Assembly (NCBI GenBank): GCA_029821735.1
Contig: JALGSU010000036.1
Span: 1 to 64,000 of the forward strand
Length of the DNA stretch: 64,000 bases
Reading direction: 5' to 3'
From: Candidatus Zipacnadia bacterium
GTDB lineage: Bacteria; Armatimonadota; Zipacnadia; Zipacnadales; UBA5352
Position 1 is the first letter of the stretch, and each line of letters starts with the position of its first letter. Under the pieces are notes generated by a model. That model did not search any database. It was not told the DNA's origin and saw nothing but the letters and a program-made list of their open reading frames with translations. A program made the position numbers and the translations under genes. Below are positions 42,426-50,426 of this stretch, piece by piece.

Positions 42426-43742
42426 ATGAGTGCCGAGCGCGAGCGCCCCAATGTCATCTTCATTCTCACCGACGACCAGGGCCCGTGGGCCGCTGGTTGC
42501 TACGGAAACCACGAGATTCGCACCCCCAATCTCGACCGACTCGCCGCCACAGGCACGCGCTTTGACAACTTTTTCATCACCATCCCGGTCTGCTCACCAA
42601 GCCGCGCCACCTACCTCACCGGCCGCATCCCGTCCCAGCACGGTATCCACGAATGGATCCCGGTGACCCCGGACAAGCCCGATGACTGCGATCGAATGGC
42701 CGACGAAGTCGCGTACACCGACGTGATGGCCCAGCACGGCTACACCTGCGGGCTCTCGGGCAAGTGGCACATGGGCAACGCCTTCCACCCCCAGCACAGC
42801 TTCGACTTCTGGTACGCGCACCAGAAGGGTGGCGGCGACTACAACAAGGCGCCCATGATCCGCGACGGTGAGGGCATCATCGAGGACGGCTACATCACCG
42901 ACGTCATCACCGACGAGGCGATCGGCTACCTCGACCGCCACGACGGCTCGCAGCCCTTCTACCTCTCGGTGCACTACACCGCTCCGCACAGCCCCTGGAT
43001 CGACCAGCATCCGCAGGACATCGTCGACTCATACGACGACTGCCCGTTCGAGACCTGCCCGCAGGAGCCGAAGCACCCCTGGGCCATCTCGCTCACTGAC
43101 AACTTCCTCGGCAATCGCGAGGGCCTCAAGGGCTACTTCGCCGCGGTGACTGCCATGGACGCGAACGTTGGCCGCATCATCGACCGGGTGGAGGAGCTGG
43201 GGTTGCGCGAGAACACGCTGATCTGCTTCTTCGCCGACAATGGTTTCTCGTGCGGACACCACGGTTTCTGGGGCAAGGGCAACGGGACGTTCCCGCGCAA
43301 CATGTATGAGAACTCGATCAAGGTCCCGGCGATCATGAGCCAGCCGGGGGTCATCCCCGAAGACGTCGGCTGCGACGCGATGGTCAGCGCCTACGACTTC
43401 ATGCCCACGCTGCTGGACTACCTCGACCTGCCGGTGCCGGAGCAGCAGAACCTGCCGGGCTCGAGCTTCCTGCCGGTGCTCATGGGCGAGGAGGAGTCCC
43501 ACAACGAGGCGGTCGTGATCTACGACGAGTATGGTCCGGTGCGCATGATATACCGCCACGCGCACGGTCCTGACGAGCTGTTCGACCTGGTTCACGACCC
43601 CGACGAGCGCGTGAACCTGGCATATGACGATGACTATGACGAGAAGCGCCGGGAACTCAAGGCGCAGATGGACGAGTGGTTCGCGAAGTACGTCATCCCG
43701 GAGAAGGACGGGCTCAAGGAAACCAGCGAGATGTGGCGGTAG
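42426..43742 (+). CDS. Family S1 sulfatase (arylsulfatase A-like)
   Basis: This 438-residue alkaline-phosphatase-fold enzyme hydrolyses sulfate esters. The sulfatase motif is 'CSPSRATYLTGR' with Cys56, the residue that is converted to formylglycine. The metal-binding N-terminal 'NVIFILTDDQG' and the substrate His region 'SGKWHMG' are intact, as is the calcium/active-site 'FFADNGFSCGHHG'. No signal peptide is present, so it is predicted to act in the cytoplasm on imported sulfated sugars. No formylglycine-generating enzyme gene is in the window. ATG has AAAGGAG. It is followed after 20 nt by a pectate-lyase-like gene, which suggests degradation of a sulfated acidic polysaccharide. Confidence 0.93.
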   Translation: MSAERERPNVIFILTDDQGPWAAGCYGNHEIRTPNLDRLAATGTRFDNFFITIPVCSPSRATYLTGRIPSQHGIHEWIPVTPDKPDDCDRMADEVAYTDVMAQHGYTCGLSGKWHMGNAFHPQHSFDFWYAHQKGGGDYNKAPMIRDGEGIIEDGYITDVITDEAIGYLDRHDGSQPFYLSVHYTAPHSPWIDQHPQDIVDSYDDCPFETCPQEPKHPWAISLTDNFLGNREGLKGYFAAVTAMDANVGRIIDRVEELGLRENTLICFFADNGFSCGHHGFWGKGNGTFPRNMYENSIKVPAIMSQPGVIPEDVGCDAMVSAYDFMPTLLDYLDLPVPEQQNLPGSSFLPVLMGEEESHNEAVVIYDEYGPVRMIYRHAHGPDELFDLVHDPDERVNLAYDDDYDEKRRELKAQMDEWFAKYVIPEKDGLKETSEMWR

Positions 43743-43762
43743 GGACACGGGAGGCCACCCAA

Positions 43763-45250
43763 ATGAACCGAACCATAGGTCTGATGATCGCCGCGGTCGC
43801 CCTGTGTGCCGTCGCCCATGCCCAGCCCACGCGCGATGATGCGCTCGCGGCAATGCGCGCTGCCAGCACGTTCTACCACCAGCAGGTGTCCACCCACGGT
43901 GGCTACGTGTGGCGGGTGTCTGGCGACTTCGCCCTGCGCATGGGCGAGGCCCACACCGACGAGCACACCGTCTGGGTGCAGCCGCCCGGCACCACCGAAG
44001 TTGGCCTCGCGTTCATGGACGCCTACTACGCCACCGGCGAGCATATCTATCTCGACATCGCGGTCGATGCCGCCCATGCGCTGGTGCAGGGCCAGCTTGT
44101 CTCCGGCGGATGGTACTACTCGATCTTCTTCGACCCGGCGAAGCGTGCCGAGTGGAGCTACCGCGTGGACGCGCCCGCCGATCGGCTCGGCCCTGCCCCG
44201 GCCGACCCCGAGGGCGAGGGCTGGCACCTGTGGCGGCAGCGCAAGGAGAAGGGCAATATCACGATCCTCGATGACAACAACTCCGCGTCGGCGATACGCC
44301 TGCTCGCGCAGGTCGATCAGGCGCTGGAGTTCGGCGACAGCGCGATCCACGAGACTGCCATGTATGCCCTCGACGCGATCGCCACTGCTCAATATCCCGT
44401 GGGCGCGTGGGGGCACAACTACTGCCGCTACCCCAACCGGCCGCCGAGCGAGGAGCGCTACCCGATCATCCCGGCCTCGATACCTCTTTCGCCGCCGGAG
44501 AGTTGGCCCAACGCCTGGAATGGCTGCTACTTCATCAATGACAACGTGACGCCCGACGTCTGCCGCGCGTATCTGGAAGCGTGGACCGTCTACGGTGACG
44601 AACGCTACCTGCGGGTGGCCCAGAAGGCCGGGGTCTTCCTGCTGCTCGCGCAGATGCCCGAGCCTCAGCCCGCGTGGTGCCAGCAGTATGACGAGAACAT
44701 GCAGCCAGTCTGGGATCGCAAGTTCGAGCCGCCCGCAATCACCGGCCACGAGTCTCAGGGCGTGATGGAGGCGCTGCTGCGGCTGTATCGCTACACCGGG
44801 CAGCGCAAGTATCTCGACCCGATCCCACGGGCCATCGAGTACCTGCGGGCGTCGCTGCGCGATGACGGGCGACTGGCACGCTTCTGTGAGCTTGGGACCA
44901 ACCGACCGATCTACTTCACTGAAGACTACAAGCTCACGTATAGCGACGCCGACGTGCCCGACCACTACGGGTTCGCCTTCGACTCGCGGCTCGACAGCAT
45001 CGAAGCCGAGTACGATCGCCTGGCGGCGACCCCTCGCGATCAGTTGCTGGCTCCGCGACCGGCGGAGTTGACGGGCGAGTTGGCCACGCGCGTGGAGCTG
45101 ATCATCGCCGCGCTGGACGGGCGCGGAGCGTGGGGGCAGGAGGGGCGCCTCAAGGGCTACAAGGTCGAGCAGACCAGCGGCGTCATCGACTCGCAGACTT
45201 TCGTGGACAACATCCGGGCGTTGTGCGAGTTCGTCCAGGCCACGCAGTAG
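43763..45250 (+). CDS. Secreted PL10-like pectate lyase family protein
   Basis: This 495-residue protein has signal peptide 'LMIAAVALCAVAHA' and an (alpha/alpha)-toroid. Resemblance to the PL10 pectate-lyase family includes the N-terminal 'MRAASTFYHQQVSTHGGYVW', 'ITILDDNNSASAIRLLAQ' (the PL10 'DN-A-T-E' loop region), 'QYPVGAWGHNY' and the final 'DSQTFVDNIRALCEFV'. The PL10 loop has diverged, so the exact polysaccharide is uncertain and an alpha/alpha-barrel hydrolase is the alternative. It lies 20 nt after the sulfatase with a GGGAGG ribosome site. Confidence 0.7.
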   Translation: MNRTIGLMIAAVALCAVAHAQPTRDDALAAMRAASTFYHQQVSTHGGYVWRVSGDFALRMGEAHTDEHTVWVQPPGTTEVGLAFMDAYYATGEHIYLDIAVDAAHALVQGQLVSGGWYYSIFFDPAKRAEWSYRVDAPADRLGPAPADPEGEGWHLWRQRKEKGNITILDDNNSASAIRLLAQVDQALEFGDSAIHETAMYALDAIATAQYPVGAWGHNYCRYPNRPPSEERYPIIPASIPLSPPESWPNAWNGCYFINDNVTPDVCRAYLEAWTVYGDERYLRVAQKAGVFLLLAQMPEPQPAWCQQYDENMQPVWDRKFEPPAITGHESQGVMEALLRLYRYTGQRKYLDPIPRAIEYLRASLRDDGRLARFCELGTNRPIYFTEDYKLTYSDADVPDHYGFAFDSRLDSIEAEYDRLAATPRDQLLAPRPAELTGELATRVELIIAALDGRGAWGQEGRLKGYKVEQTSGVIDSQTFVDNIRALCEFVQATQ

Positions 45251-45270
45251 CACGATGAAGGTGAGGCGGG

Positions 45271-45654
45271 GTGCTGATGTTCGATGCACGTGACAGAGTA
45301 TGGCGGCGGGCAGGCTTGATCTCCGCGGTCGGCACCGCAATCGGCGCCATCGCGGGAGGCGTCATCGAGTGGTCAACCTCGCAGACGACCGGCACAGGCA
45401 GCACCGTCGGCGCGCTGGTCGGCGGCCTCGCAGGCGCCTGGATCGGCCGAGCTGAGCGTGGACTCATCATCCCCATGGGGCTGATTTCAGCGCTGCTTTA
45501 CGTTGTCGGGGGCTTTGTGATTCCGCTCGCTCTGGTCAACATAGGGTTCTTCCCGGCCGCCGATGCGCTGGGCGTCATGTATGTCCTCAGCGGCGCTCTC
45601 GCGTGCATCGGATTCACCGCGTATCTGGTAAGCGATCACGCGCCCTGGAACTGA
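45271..45654 (+). CDS. Small glycine-zipper membrane protein of unknown function
   Basis: This 127-residue protein has three or four hydrophobic segments. The first two are rich in Gly and Ala ('GTAIGAIAGGVIEW', 'GALVGGLAGAWIG'), which resembles glycine-zipper packing. No catalytic motif or family is recognised. The GTG start (45271) is 20 nt after the pectate-lyase-like gene; ATG 45277 is equally possible. It may be the last gene of the sulfatase operon. Confidence 0.6.
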   Translation: MLMFDARDRVWRRAGLISAVGTAIGAIAGGVIEWSTSQTTGTGSTVGALVGGLAGAWIGRAERGLIIPMGLISALLYVVGGFVIPLALVNIGFFPAADALGVMYVLSGALACIGFTAYLVSDHAPWN

Positions 45655-45745
45655 TGTCAAACCCCCGCCAAACCGGCTCCCAACGGGCACAGCGACGATA
45701 TACACCATTTCCTGCCACATTTCCTTAACGTGAGCTCAATGTAAC

Positions 45746-45791
45746 TTGACAGAATAGAGGATATGCCTCAAAATAGGCTCTGTGATATAGT
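45746..45791 (+). promoter_or_regulatory. Promoter region of the pseudopilin gene
   Basis: The 165-nt gap is AT-rich compared with its surroundings. An extended -10 TGA-TATAGT (45783-45791) lies 28 nt upstream of the start. A consensus -35 TTGACA (45746-45751) is followed after 18 nt by AAAATA (45770-45775), a possible second start. A small GAGG/CCTC hairpin lies between them. Confidence 0.5.
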
Positions 45792-45819
45792 AAACTATTG
45801 ACTGAAGGGAGCAAAAGAT

Positions 45820-46449
45820 ATGCGCAAAGGTTTCACCCTGATCGAGCTGCTTGTGGTTATCGCTATTATCGCGATTCTCGCAGCAATCCTCTTTCCCGTC
45901 TTCGCACGTGCGCGTGAGAAGGCCCGGCAGACCAGTTGTCTGAGCAACGCCAAACAGATCATGCTCGGCGTACTGATGTATGCCCAGGACTATGATGAGG
46001 TATACCCCTACGCATCCGCGTGGACATGGGGCGACGGCAGTGTGCACTACTGGTATGAGTACCTGGAGCCCTATCTGAAGAACCAGCAGATCCTCCAGTG
46101 CCCCAGCTACCCCGTCTCGACTCGCGGCTATGGCTGGAACTACCAGAACTTCGGTTACCGCTCCAGTGCAGGCAGCTACGGCAACAGCCCCGGCCGCACG
46201 CTGGGCGACGTCAAGCAGGCTGCCGAGACCATTCTGATCGGTGACAATCCCGGCCCCAGCCAGTATGGTGCGGCCAGCGCCTTCATCTATGGCCCGACCC
46301 AGGTCGCTACCGCTGGCGGCGACCCCATCAACACCTGCCGGCGCCACAACGACGGCGGCAACTATGCGTTCTGCGACGGTCACGCCAAGTGGCTCGGCGC
46401 TGAGACTGCTGCAGGCGAGGACCGCCTCTGGACACTCGCCGAAGACTAA
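45820..46449 (+). CDS. Type II secretion/pilin-like protein with prepilin cleavage motif (DUF1559-type)
   Basis: This 209-residue protein has a textbook prepilin leader 'MRKGFTLIELLVVIAIIAI' with cleavage after Gly4 and Glu at +5. 'FPVFARAREKARQTSCLSN' and 'YAQDYDEVYP' follow. The C-terminal H-x9-DG-type motif ('CRRHNDGGNYAFCDGHAKW') is characteristic of the large pseudopilin families in Planctomycetota, Lentisphaerota and Armatimonadota. It is predicted to be inserted in the inner membrane and assembled into a type II/IV filament, or to be secreted. AAGGGAG precedes the ATG. A terminator follows directly, so it is monocistronic. Confidence 0.93.
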   Translation: MRKGFTLIELLVVIAIIAILAAILFPVFARAREKARQTSCLSNAKQIMLGVLMYAQDYDEVYPYASAWTWGDGSVHYWYEYLEPYLKNQQILQCPSYPVSTRGYGWNYQNFGYRSSAGSYGNSPGRTLGDVKQAAETILIGDNPGPSQYGAASAFIYGPTQVATAGGDPINTCRRHNDGGNYAFCDGHAKWLGAETAAGEDRLWTLAED

Positions 46450-46472
46450 AGGACCCTTTCCCTGTTACGTCG

Positions 46473-46503
46473 AAGACCCCCGCGACCTGCGGGGGTCTTT
46501 TCT
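46473..46503 (+). terminator. Rho-independent terminator after the pseudopilin gene
   Basis: A perfect 11-bp stem AAGACCCCCGC (46473-46483) / GCGGGGGTCTT (46489-46499) has a 5-nt loop and merges into a TTTT tract. Confidence 0.93.
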
Positions 46504-46526
46504 GTACCGGCAAGGGCGGTGCCATT

Positions 46527-46787
46527 TTGCCAGTCCCGACGATCAACGCGAGGCTATGGTATCTCTACGCGCTGGCCTGCGTGTGGGTCATCATGGGCTT
46601 CATCTGCGCGGGGATGCTCATCGCCGGCAAGGCGAAGCTCTACCCCGACATCGCTTTCGCCTTCGGCATCCTGCTCGCGCTCACCATCTTCCAGGTGACT
46701 CTTCTCTTCGTCCTTGGCTGGATATCCCGGCGGATCAACCGCGGCATTGACAAGGCCTTCGAGGCCTTTGAGGAGCCGGATGAATGA
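46527..46787 (+). CDS. Small two-helix membrane protein of unknown function
   Basis: This 86-residue protein has two hydrophobic helices ('LYALACVWVIMGFICAGML' and 'FGILLALTIFQVTLLFVLGW') and an acidic cytoplasmic tail 'KAFEAFEEPDE'. No family is recognised. The TTG start (46527) is the only reasonable one upstream of the first helix. The stop overlaps an ATG of the next frame (ATGA at 46784), so it is probably cotranscribed with the discoidin/glycosidase gene. Confidence 0.5.
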   Translation: MPVPTINARLWYLYALACVWVIMGFICAGMLIAGKAKLYPDIAFAFGILLALTIFQVTLLFVLGWISRRINRGIDKAFEAFEEPDE

Positions 46788-46801
46788 CACGGGGTGAGAG
46801 T

Positions 46802-49159
46802 ATGGCAGTCATGATTCTGCTGCTGGTACTGATCGCGACGGCGTGCGCGGCACAGCCGATCGAGGTCCCGCCCACTGAACTGCTGCTGCCGCCGCTCAAT
46901 GACTTCCCCCGCCGGGGCCCGGAGATCCGCCTCGAGGATAGCTGGGACCAGCTCACCGCCGGCGAGAACCTCGCGCTGGGCAAGCCCTACCGGTTCTGCC
47001 GGGACCCCAACTACGGCGTGACGCGCGACGACGGCGATGCCACCGATCTTACAGACGGCAAGGCGGTCGGCGGCGACCACATCTGGTACCACAAGTCCTC
47101 CGTCGGCTACGCCGGGGCTGAGCCCTCCCCCATCATCTGCATCGACCTCGGCGAGGTCCACGCGATCGACGCGATTGTCGCCCATGTGCAGGGCGGTGGT
47201 TCGCATCAGGCGGGCCTGCGCTACCCGCTGCGCTTCGACGTCTACGTCAGCGACGATGACCAGACCTACCACCTGGTCGACAGCGTCTCCAAGCGCGTAT
47301 ACGAGGACCAGCCCGGCTCGCTCTTCGACCTGCCCGAGAGCGAGGACGCGATGGCGCCGGGCGACCCGCACACTCACGCCTTCAACTTCGGCGACCTGGC
47401 TACTCGCGGGCGCTACGTGGCTCTGCGCATGGACCTGGCGGGCTCCTACAACGCGCTCGACGAGATCGCCGTCATGGCCGGCGACCACGACCCCGCCGAC
47501 GTCACCTTCTATGATCGCTACGCAACCGAACTGACCTTCGACGGTGTCGAGCTGCTCTACCCGCGCGACTGGCTGATGGTGCCGACCAACGTCGCTGCGG
47601 GCTTCAGCTTCCCTGTTCGGCATTCGCGGGAGGATGCTTCGCAGCCGTGGACTGCGGTCATCGAGATGCCCGCGTGGGTGACGCTGTCATGGTCAGGGAA
47701 GGACGATCTGGTTGTCGAGGAGATTGAGCGCGATGGCGAGCCGTACCGGCGCTACTCGCTTCAGGTCGAGGGAACGCGCGCCTACCTGGCTTACTTCTAC
47801 ATCAGCGGTGAGCCCGGCAACGAGGGCGCGATGCGCTTCCACGCCGAGTGCGAGGGCTACGTTCAGCCAGACCAGACCGTGCGGCTCATCCCCGTCGAAG
47901 TGCCCCATGCGCCCAGACTCGAGCGCCTGTTCTTCGCCCACGGATGGGCCGGGCCGACAATGCAGATGCGCTGGCCCGATTCCCCGGAGGCCATGGTGCA
48001 TCTGGGCTTCACCCACGCCTCGGTCGGCTCATGGGAGACTCCCAATGCCTACACCGACCCCGATACCGCCGAGACCCAGCGCTGGCTGGACGACGTCGCG
48101 CGCCCCGCGGGTCTGAAAGTCTCGATGGTCGACTCACCGTTCCACATCGGCGAGAGTCTGTGGAAGCGCAACGAGGACTTCGCGGAGGCGTATGACCAGT
48201 CCGACCCGCCCACGAACCGCCTCTGCCTGAGCTACCGGGGCAAGTATTACCAGATGGAGATCGAGCGGATCGTCGAGCGCTACCGATACCGCAGACCGGA
48301 CATCGTCTTCTTCGACATCGAGTGCTTCGGCGCGGCCGACAAGCGCGTGGGTGGCTGCGCGCGCTGCGCCGCTCTCATGGACGAGCGCGGCTGCACCGCC
48401 GGAGAACTCGTGACCGACCTGATGGCCGAGATCTCGGCGGATATCGCTGCGGCGATCAACGCGGCCGCCGATGAACTTGGGCGCGAGCATCCGCCGATCG
48501 GCTACTACCAGGTCGGCCCTGGCTGGGTATACCACAATATCTTCGACTTCGCGAAGATGTATCCGGCGGGGGCGCAGATCGCCAATCCGGAGATGTACGC
48601 GCGCTGCTGGCCTCCCGCGGCTGCGGAGATCGCGCGTTTCCACAAAGCCGGCTGCCCACCTGGCGCGCAGTTAATCACATGGACCTCGCCCGGCACCCTT
48701 AACTGGGAGGGCGAGTGTCCGCCCGCGCACTATTTCGACGCCATGCTCGAGACGCTCTTCAACGGCGCTTCGGGCACGCTCTACTACACGCCCATCAACC
48801 TGTCGCCGGGCGACCTGCTGGCTCAGGCGCAGGTGGCGACCATCGCCGCGCCGGTGGAGGACATCCTCGCCGAAAGCCAGTTGCTTGAGGGCCTCACGTC
48901 CGACGACGCGCACGTCTCCGGCGTGCGGCGCGGCGACGAGATGCTGGTGCTGGTGGCTGACTACCGCCACGTGGGCGAGACCACCGTCCACGTGCGCGTG
49001 CCGGTCGCTGAGCCCATGCAGGTGGTGGACCTGTTCACCGGCGAAGTAGTCGGCAGCATCGGGCCGGATGACAACGAACTGGCCGTCACTATCTCGGGCG
49101 CATACCGCAGCCGCCCGTTCTACATCGGCACCGATTGGCAGCGGCGCGCCGGGGAGTGA
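46802..49159 (+). CDS. Secreted discoidin-domain (F5/8C) glycosidase-like protein
   Basis: This 785-residue protein starts with signal peptide 'VMILLLVLIATACA'. Residues about 40-230 form an F5/8-type C (CBM32-like) sandwich ('LALGKPYRF', 'ICIDLGEVHAIDAIVAHV', 'LRFDVYVSDD', 'GRYVALRMDL'). Residues about 370-690 look like a glycosidase barrel ('RPDIVFFDIECFGA' places Asp/Glu at a strand end, and 'CARCAAL' is a CxxC). A beta-sandwich ends the protein. No CAZy family can be assigned with confidence. I chose ATG 46802, which begins the signal peptide directly; ATG 46784 would add six residues. Confidence 0.7.
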   Translation: MAVMILLLVLIATACAAQPIEVPPTELLLPPLNDFPRRGPEIRLEDSWDQLTAGENLALGKPYRFCRDPNYGVTRDDGDATDLTDGKAVGGDHIWYHKSSVGYAGAEPSPIICIDLGEVHAIDAIVAHVQGGGSHQAGLRYPLRFDVYVSDDDQTYHLVDSVSKRVYEDQPGSLFDLPESEDAMAPGDPHTHAFNFGDLATRGRYVALRMDLAGSYNALDEIAVMAGDHDPADVTFYDRYATELTFDGVELLYPRDWLMVPTNVAAGFSFPVRHSREDASQPWTAVIEMPAWVTLSWSGKDDLVVEEIERDGEPYRRYSLQVEGTRAYLAYFYISGEPGNEGAMRFHAECEGYVQPDQTVRLIPVEVPHAPRLERLFFAHGWAGPTMQMRWPDSPEAMVHLGFTHASVGSWETPNAYTDPDTAETQRWLDDVARPAGLKVSMVDSPFHIGESLWKRNEDFAEAYDQSDPPTNRLCLSYRGKYYQMEIERIVERYRYRRPDIVFFDIECFGAADKRVGGCARCAALMDERGCTAGELVTDLMAEISADIAAAINAAADELGREHPPIGYYQVGPGWVYHNIFDFAKMYPAGAQIANPEMYARCWPPAAAEIARFHKAGCPPGAQLITWTSPGTLNWEGECPPAHYFDAMLETLFNGASGTLYYTPINLSPGDLLAQAQVATIAAPVEDILAESQLLEGLTSDDAHVSGVRRGDEMLVLVADYRHVGETTVHVRVPVAEPMQVVDLFTGEVVGSIGPDDNELAVTISGAYRSRPFYIGTDWQRRAGE

Positions 49160-49164
49160 ACTCC

Positions 49165-49731
49165 GTGGAGAAGAAGCACATCCTGCTGTTCATGTTGCCA
49201 CTGCTGGCAACGCCGGTCGTCGCGGTGGGGATCATCATCGCCATGGCGTTCTCTCGGTCCGGGGGAGGCGGGGCGGTCGCACTCTTCGTGATTGTTCCTG
49301 TGCTGGCGATCGGCGTGTTCTTCGCGGTGGCGGCCGTTCTGGTGACGGTCCTCGCGAAGTCACACAAGACGCCCGACGGGAAGCCGATGCGGGTTGAGGT
49401 GAATTTCGCCGGCGACGCCAAGCAGATCGCCAAATCGCTGGGAGTCGAAGTTCCGGGGCGCACCGGCGACATCGCTGACGACGCCGCAACGCAGCGGATG
49501 CTCGCCGAACTTGACGCGGCGCCGACTCGCACGACCGCCGTCGGCGACCGTCGCCCGGAGGCAGCGCGGCGGTTGGCGTGGTCTTTCGTAGCGGTGACGG
49601 TGGTGCTGATGGCGGGAGGCCTGGCCACGGGTCGCGCATCGTGGGAGGCCCTTGTGCTGGGCCCGGTGGCCATCGGCATCGCTCTGATCTGGTGCGCACT
49701 GGAGGGCGGGTTCAAGAGCAGCCGGGGTTAG
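49165..49731 (+). CDS. Membrane protein of unknown function
   Basis: This protein of about 188 residues has two N-terminal helices ('FMLPLLATPVVAVGIIIAMAF' region and 'VALFVIVPVLAIGVFFAVAA'), a soluble middle of about 75 residues and two C-terminal helices. No family is recognised. GTG 49165 has GGGGAG at 49150-49155; GTG 49156 is also possible. It begins 5 nt after the glycosidase stop, so it is translated from the same mRNA. Confidence 0.55.
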   Translation: MEKKHILLFMLPLLATPVVAVGIIIAMAFSRSGGGGAVALFVIVPVLAIGVFFAVAAVLVTVLAKSHKTPDGKPMRVEVNFAGDAKQIAKSLGVEVPGRTGDIADDAATQRMLAELDAAPTRTTAVGDRRPEAARRLAWSFVAVTVVLMAGGLATGRASWEALVLGPVAIGIALIWCALEGGFKSSRG

Positions 49732-49828
49732 TCGTCAAGCCGCACGAAACGACCCTGTGCAGCGCGCGGCGGGCAGGAACAAGCGAAGGCGTCCGCTCAT
49801 TCCCACAGCGTCAGAGGAGGCGACGAGG

Positions 49829-50338
49829 TTGGACACGAAGCAGCCGGAGGTCCTGCGAGAGCGTTCGAGGATGCCGAGAATGGTGTTGGCGGCGCTCATG
49901 GTTGTGTTGCAGGCTGTGCTCGCATTTGCGGTGTTCGGAATCGTGGTGGTGGTCTGCAACGGCGGCATGTTTGACCTGCTTCCGAGACTCGACGGCGCAG
50001 ATGAATGGTACCTCTTCAGTGCTGATGTCTCCACAAAGGACTTGGCGTTCCTGGCGATACGGACGATAGTACTTGGGCCAGTGGCCTTGCTCGCAGGGCT
50101 GGCCTCAGCCCTCGTCGCACCGCGCCTCGGGAAGTGGCGAGTGGTCATTCCCATTATCGCCCTCGTGCTGGCGTATGCGAAGATGGTAGCGCTGGCGCAT
50201 GCGAGCATGTCTGGCGATGCCGTGCTCAGAGCCGTCTCCTTTCTGTGCGTTGCGCCGGGAGCGGTCATGGCAGCGTACGTCGGCACGCTCATTGTCCCCG
50301 GCGCCGGACGGGCTGCGCGTAACCCGGTGGCACAATAG
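49829..50338 (+). CDS. Four-helix membrane protein of unknown function
   Basis: This protein of about 169 residues has four hydrophobic helices. TTG 49829 is preceded by GAGGAGG (49813-49819) at a good distance; an upstream start at 49757 would add a basic, unconserved leader. No motif or family is recognised. A hairpin follows the stop by 36 nt. Confidence 0.5.
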   Translation: MDTKQPEVLRERSRMPRMVLAALMVVLQAVLAFAVFGIVVVVCNGGMFDLLPRLDGADEWYLFSADVSTKDLAFLAIRTIVLGPVALLAGLASALVAPRLGKWRVVIPIIALVLAYAKMVALAHASMSGDAVLRAVSFLCVAPGAVMAAYVGTLIVPGAGRAARNPVAQ

Positions 50339-50373
50339 GTGGAAGCAGAGGCATCTGCATGCCCCATACACAC

Positions 50374-50403
50374 ACGGAGAGCCCTGTTGCCAGGGCTCTC
50401 CGT
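50374..50403. terminator. Bidirectional terminator hairpin
   Basis: ACGGAGAGCCCTG (50374-50386) pairs perfectly with CAGGGCTCTCCGT (50391-50403) around a TTGC loop, a 13-bp stem. Only a short T run (CGTTGG) follows on the plus strand. It separates the membrane-protein gene from the convergent VIT/vWA gene. Confidence 0.7.
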
Positions 50404-50426
50404 TGGTCGTCTCAGTTCAGCAGCAC

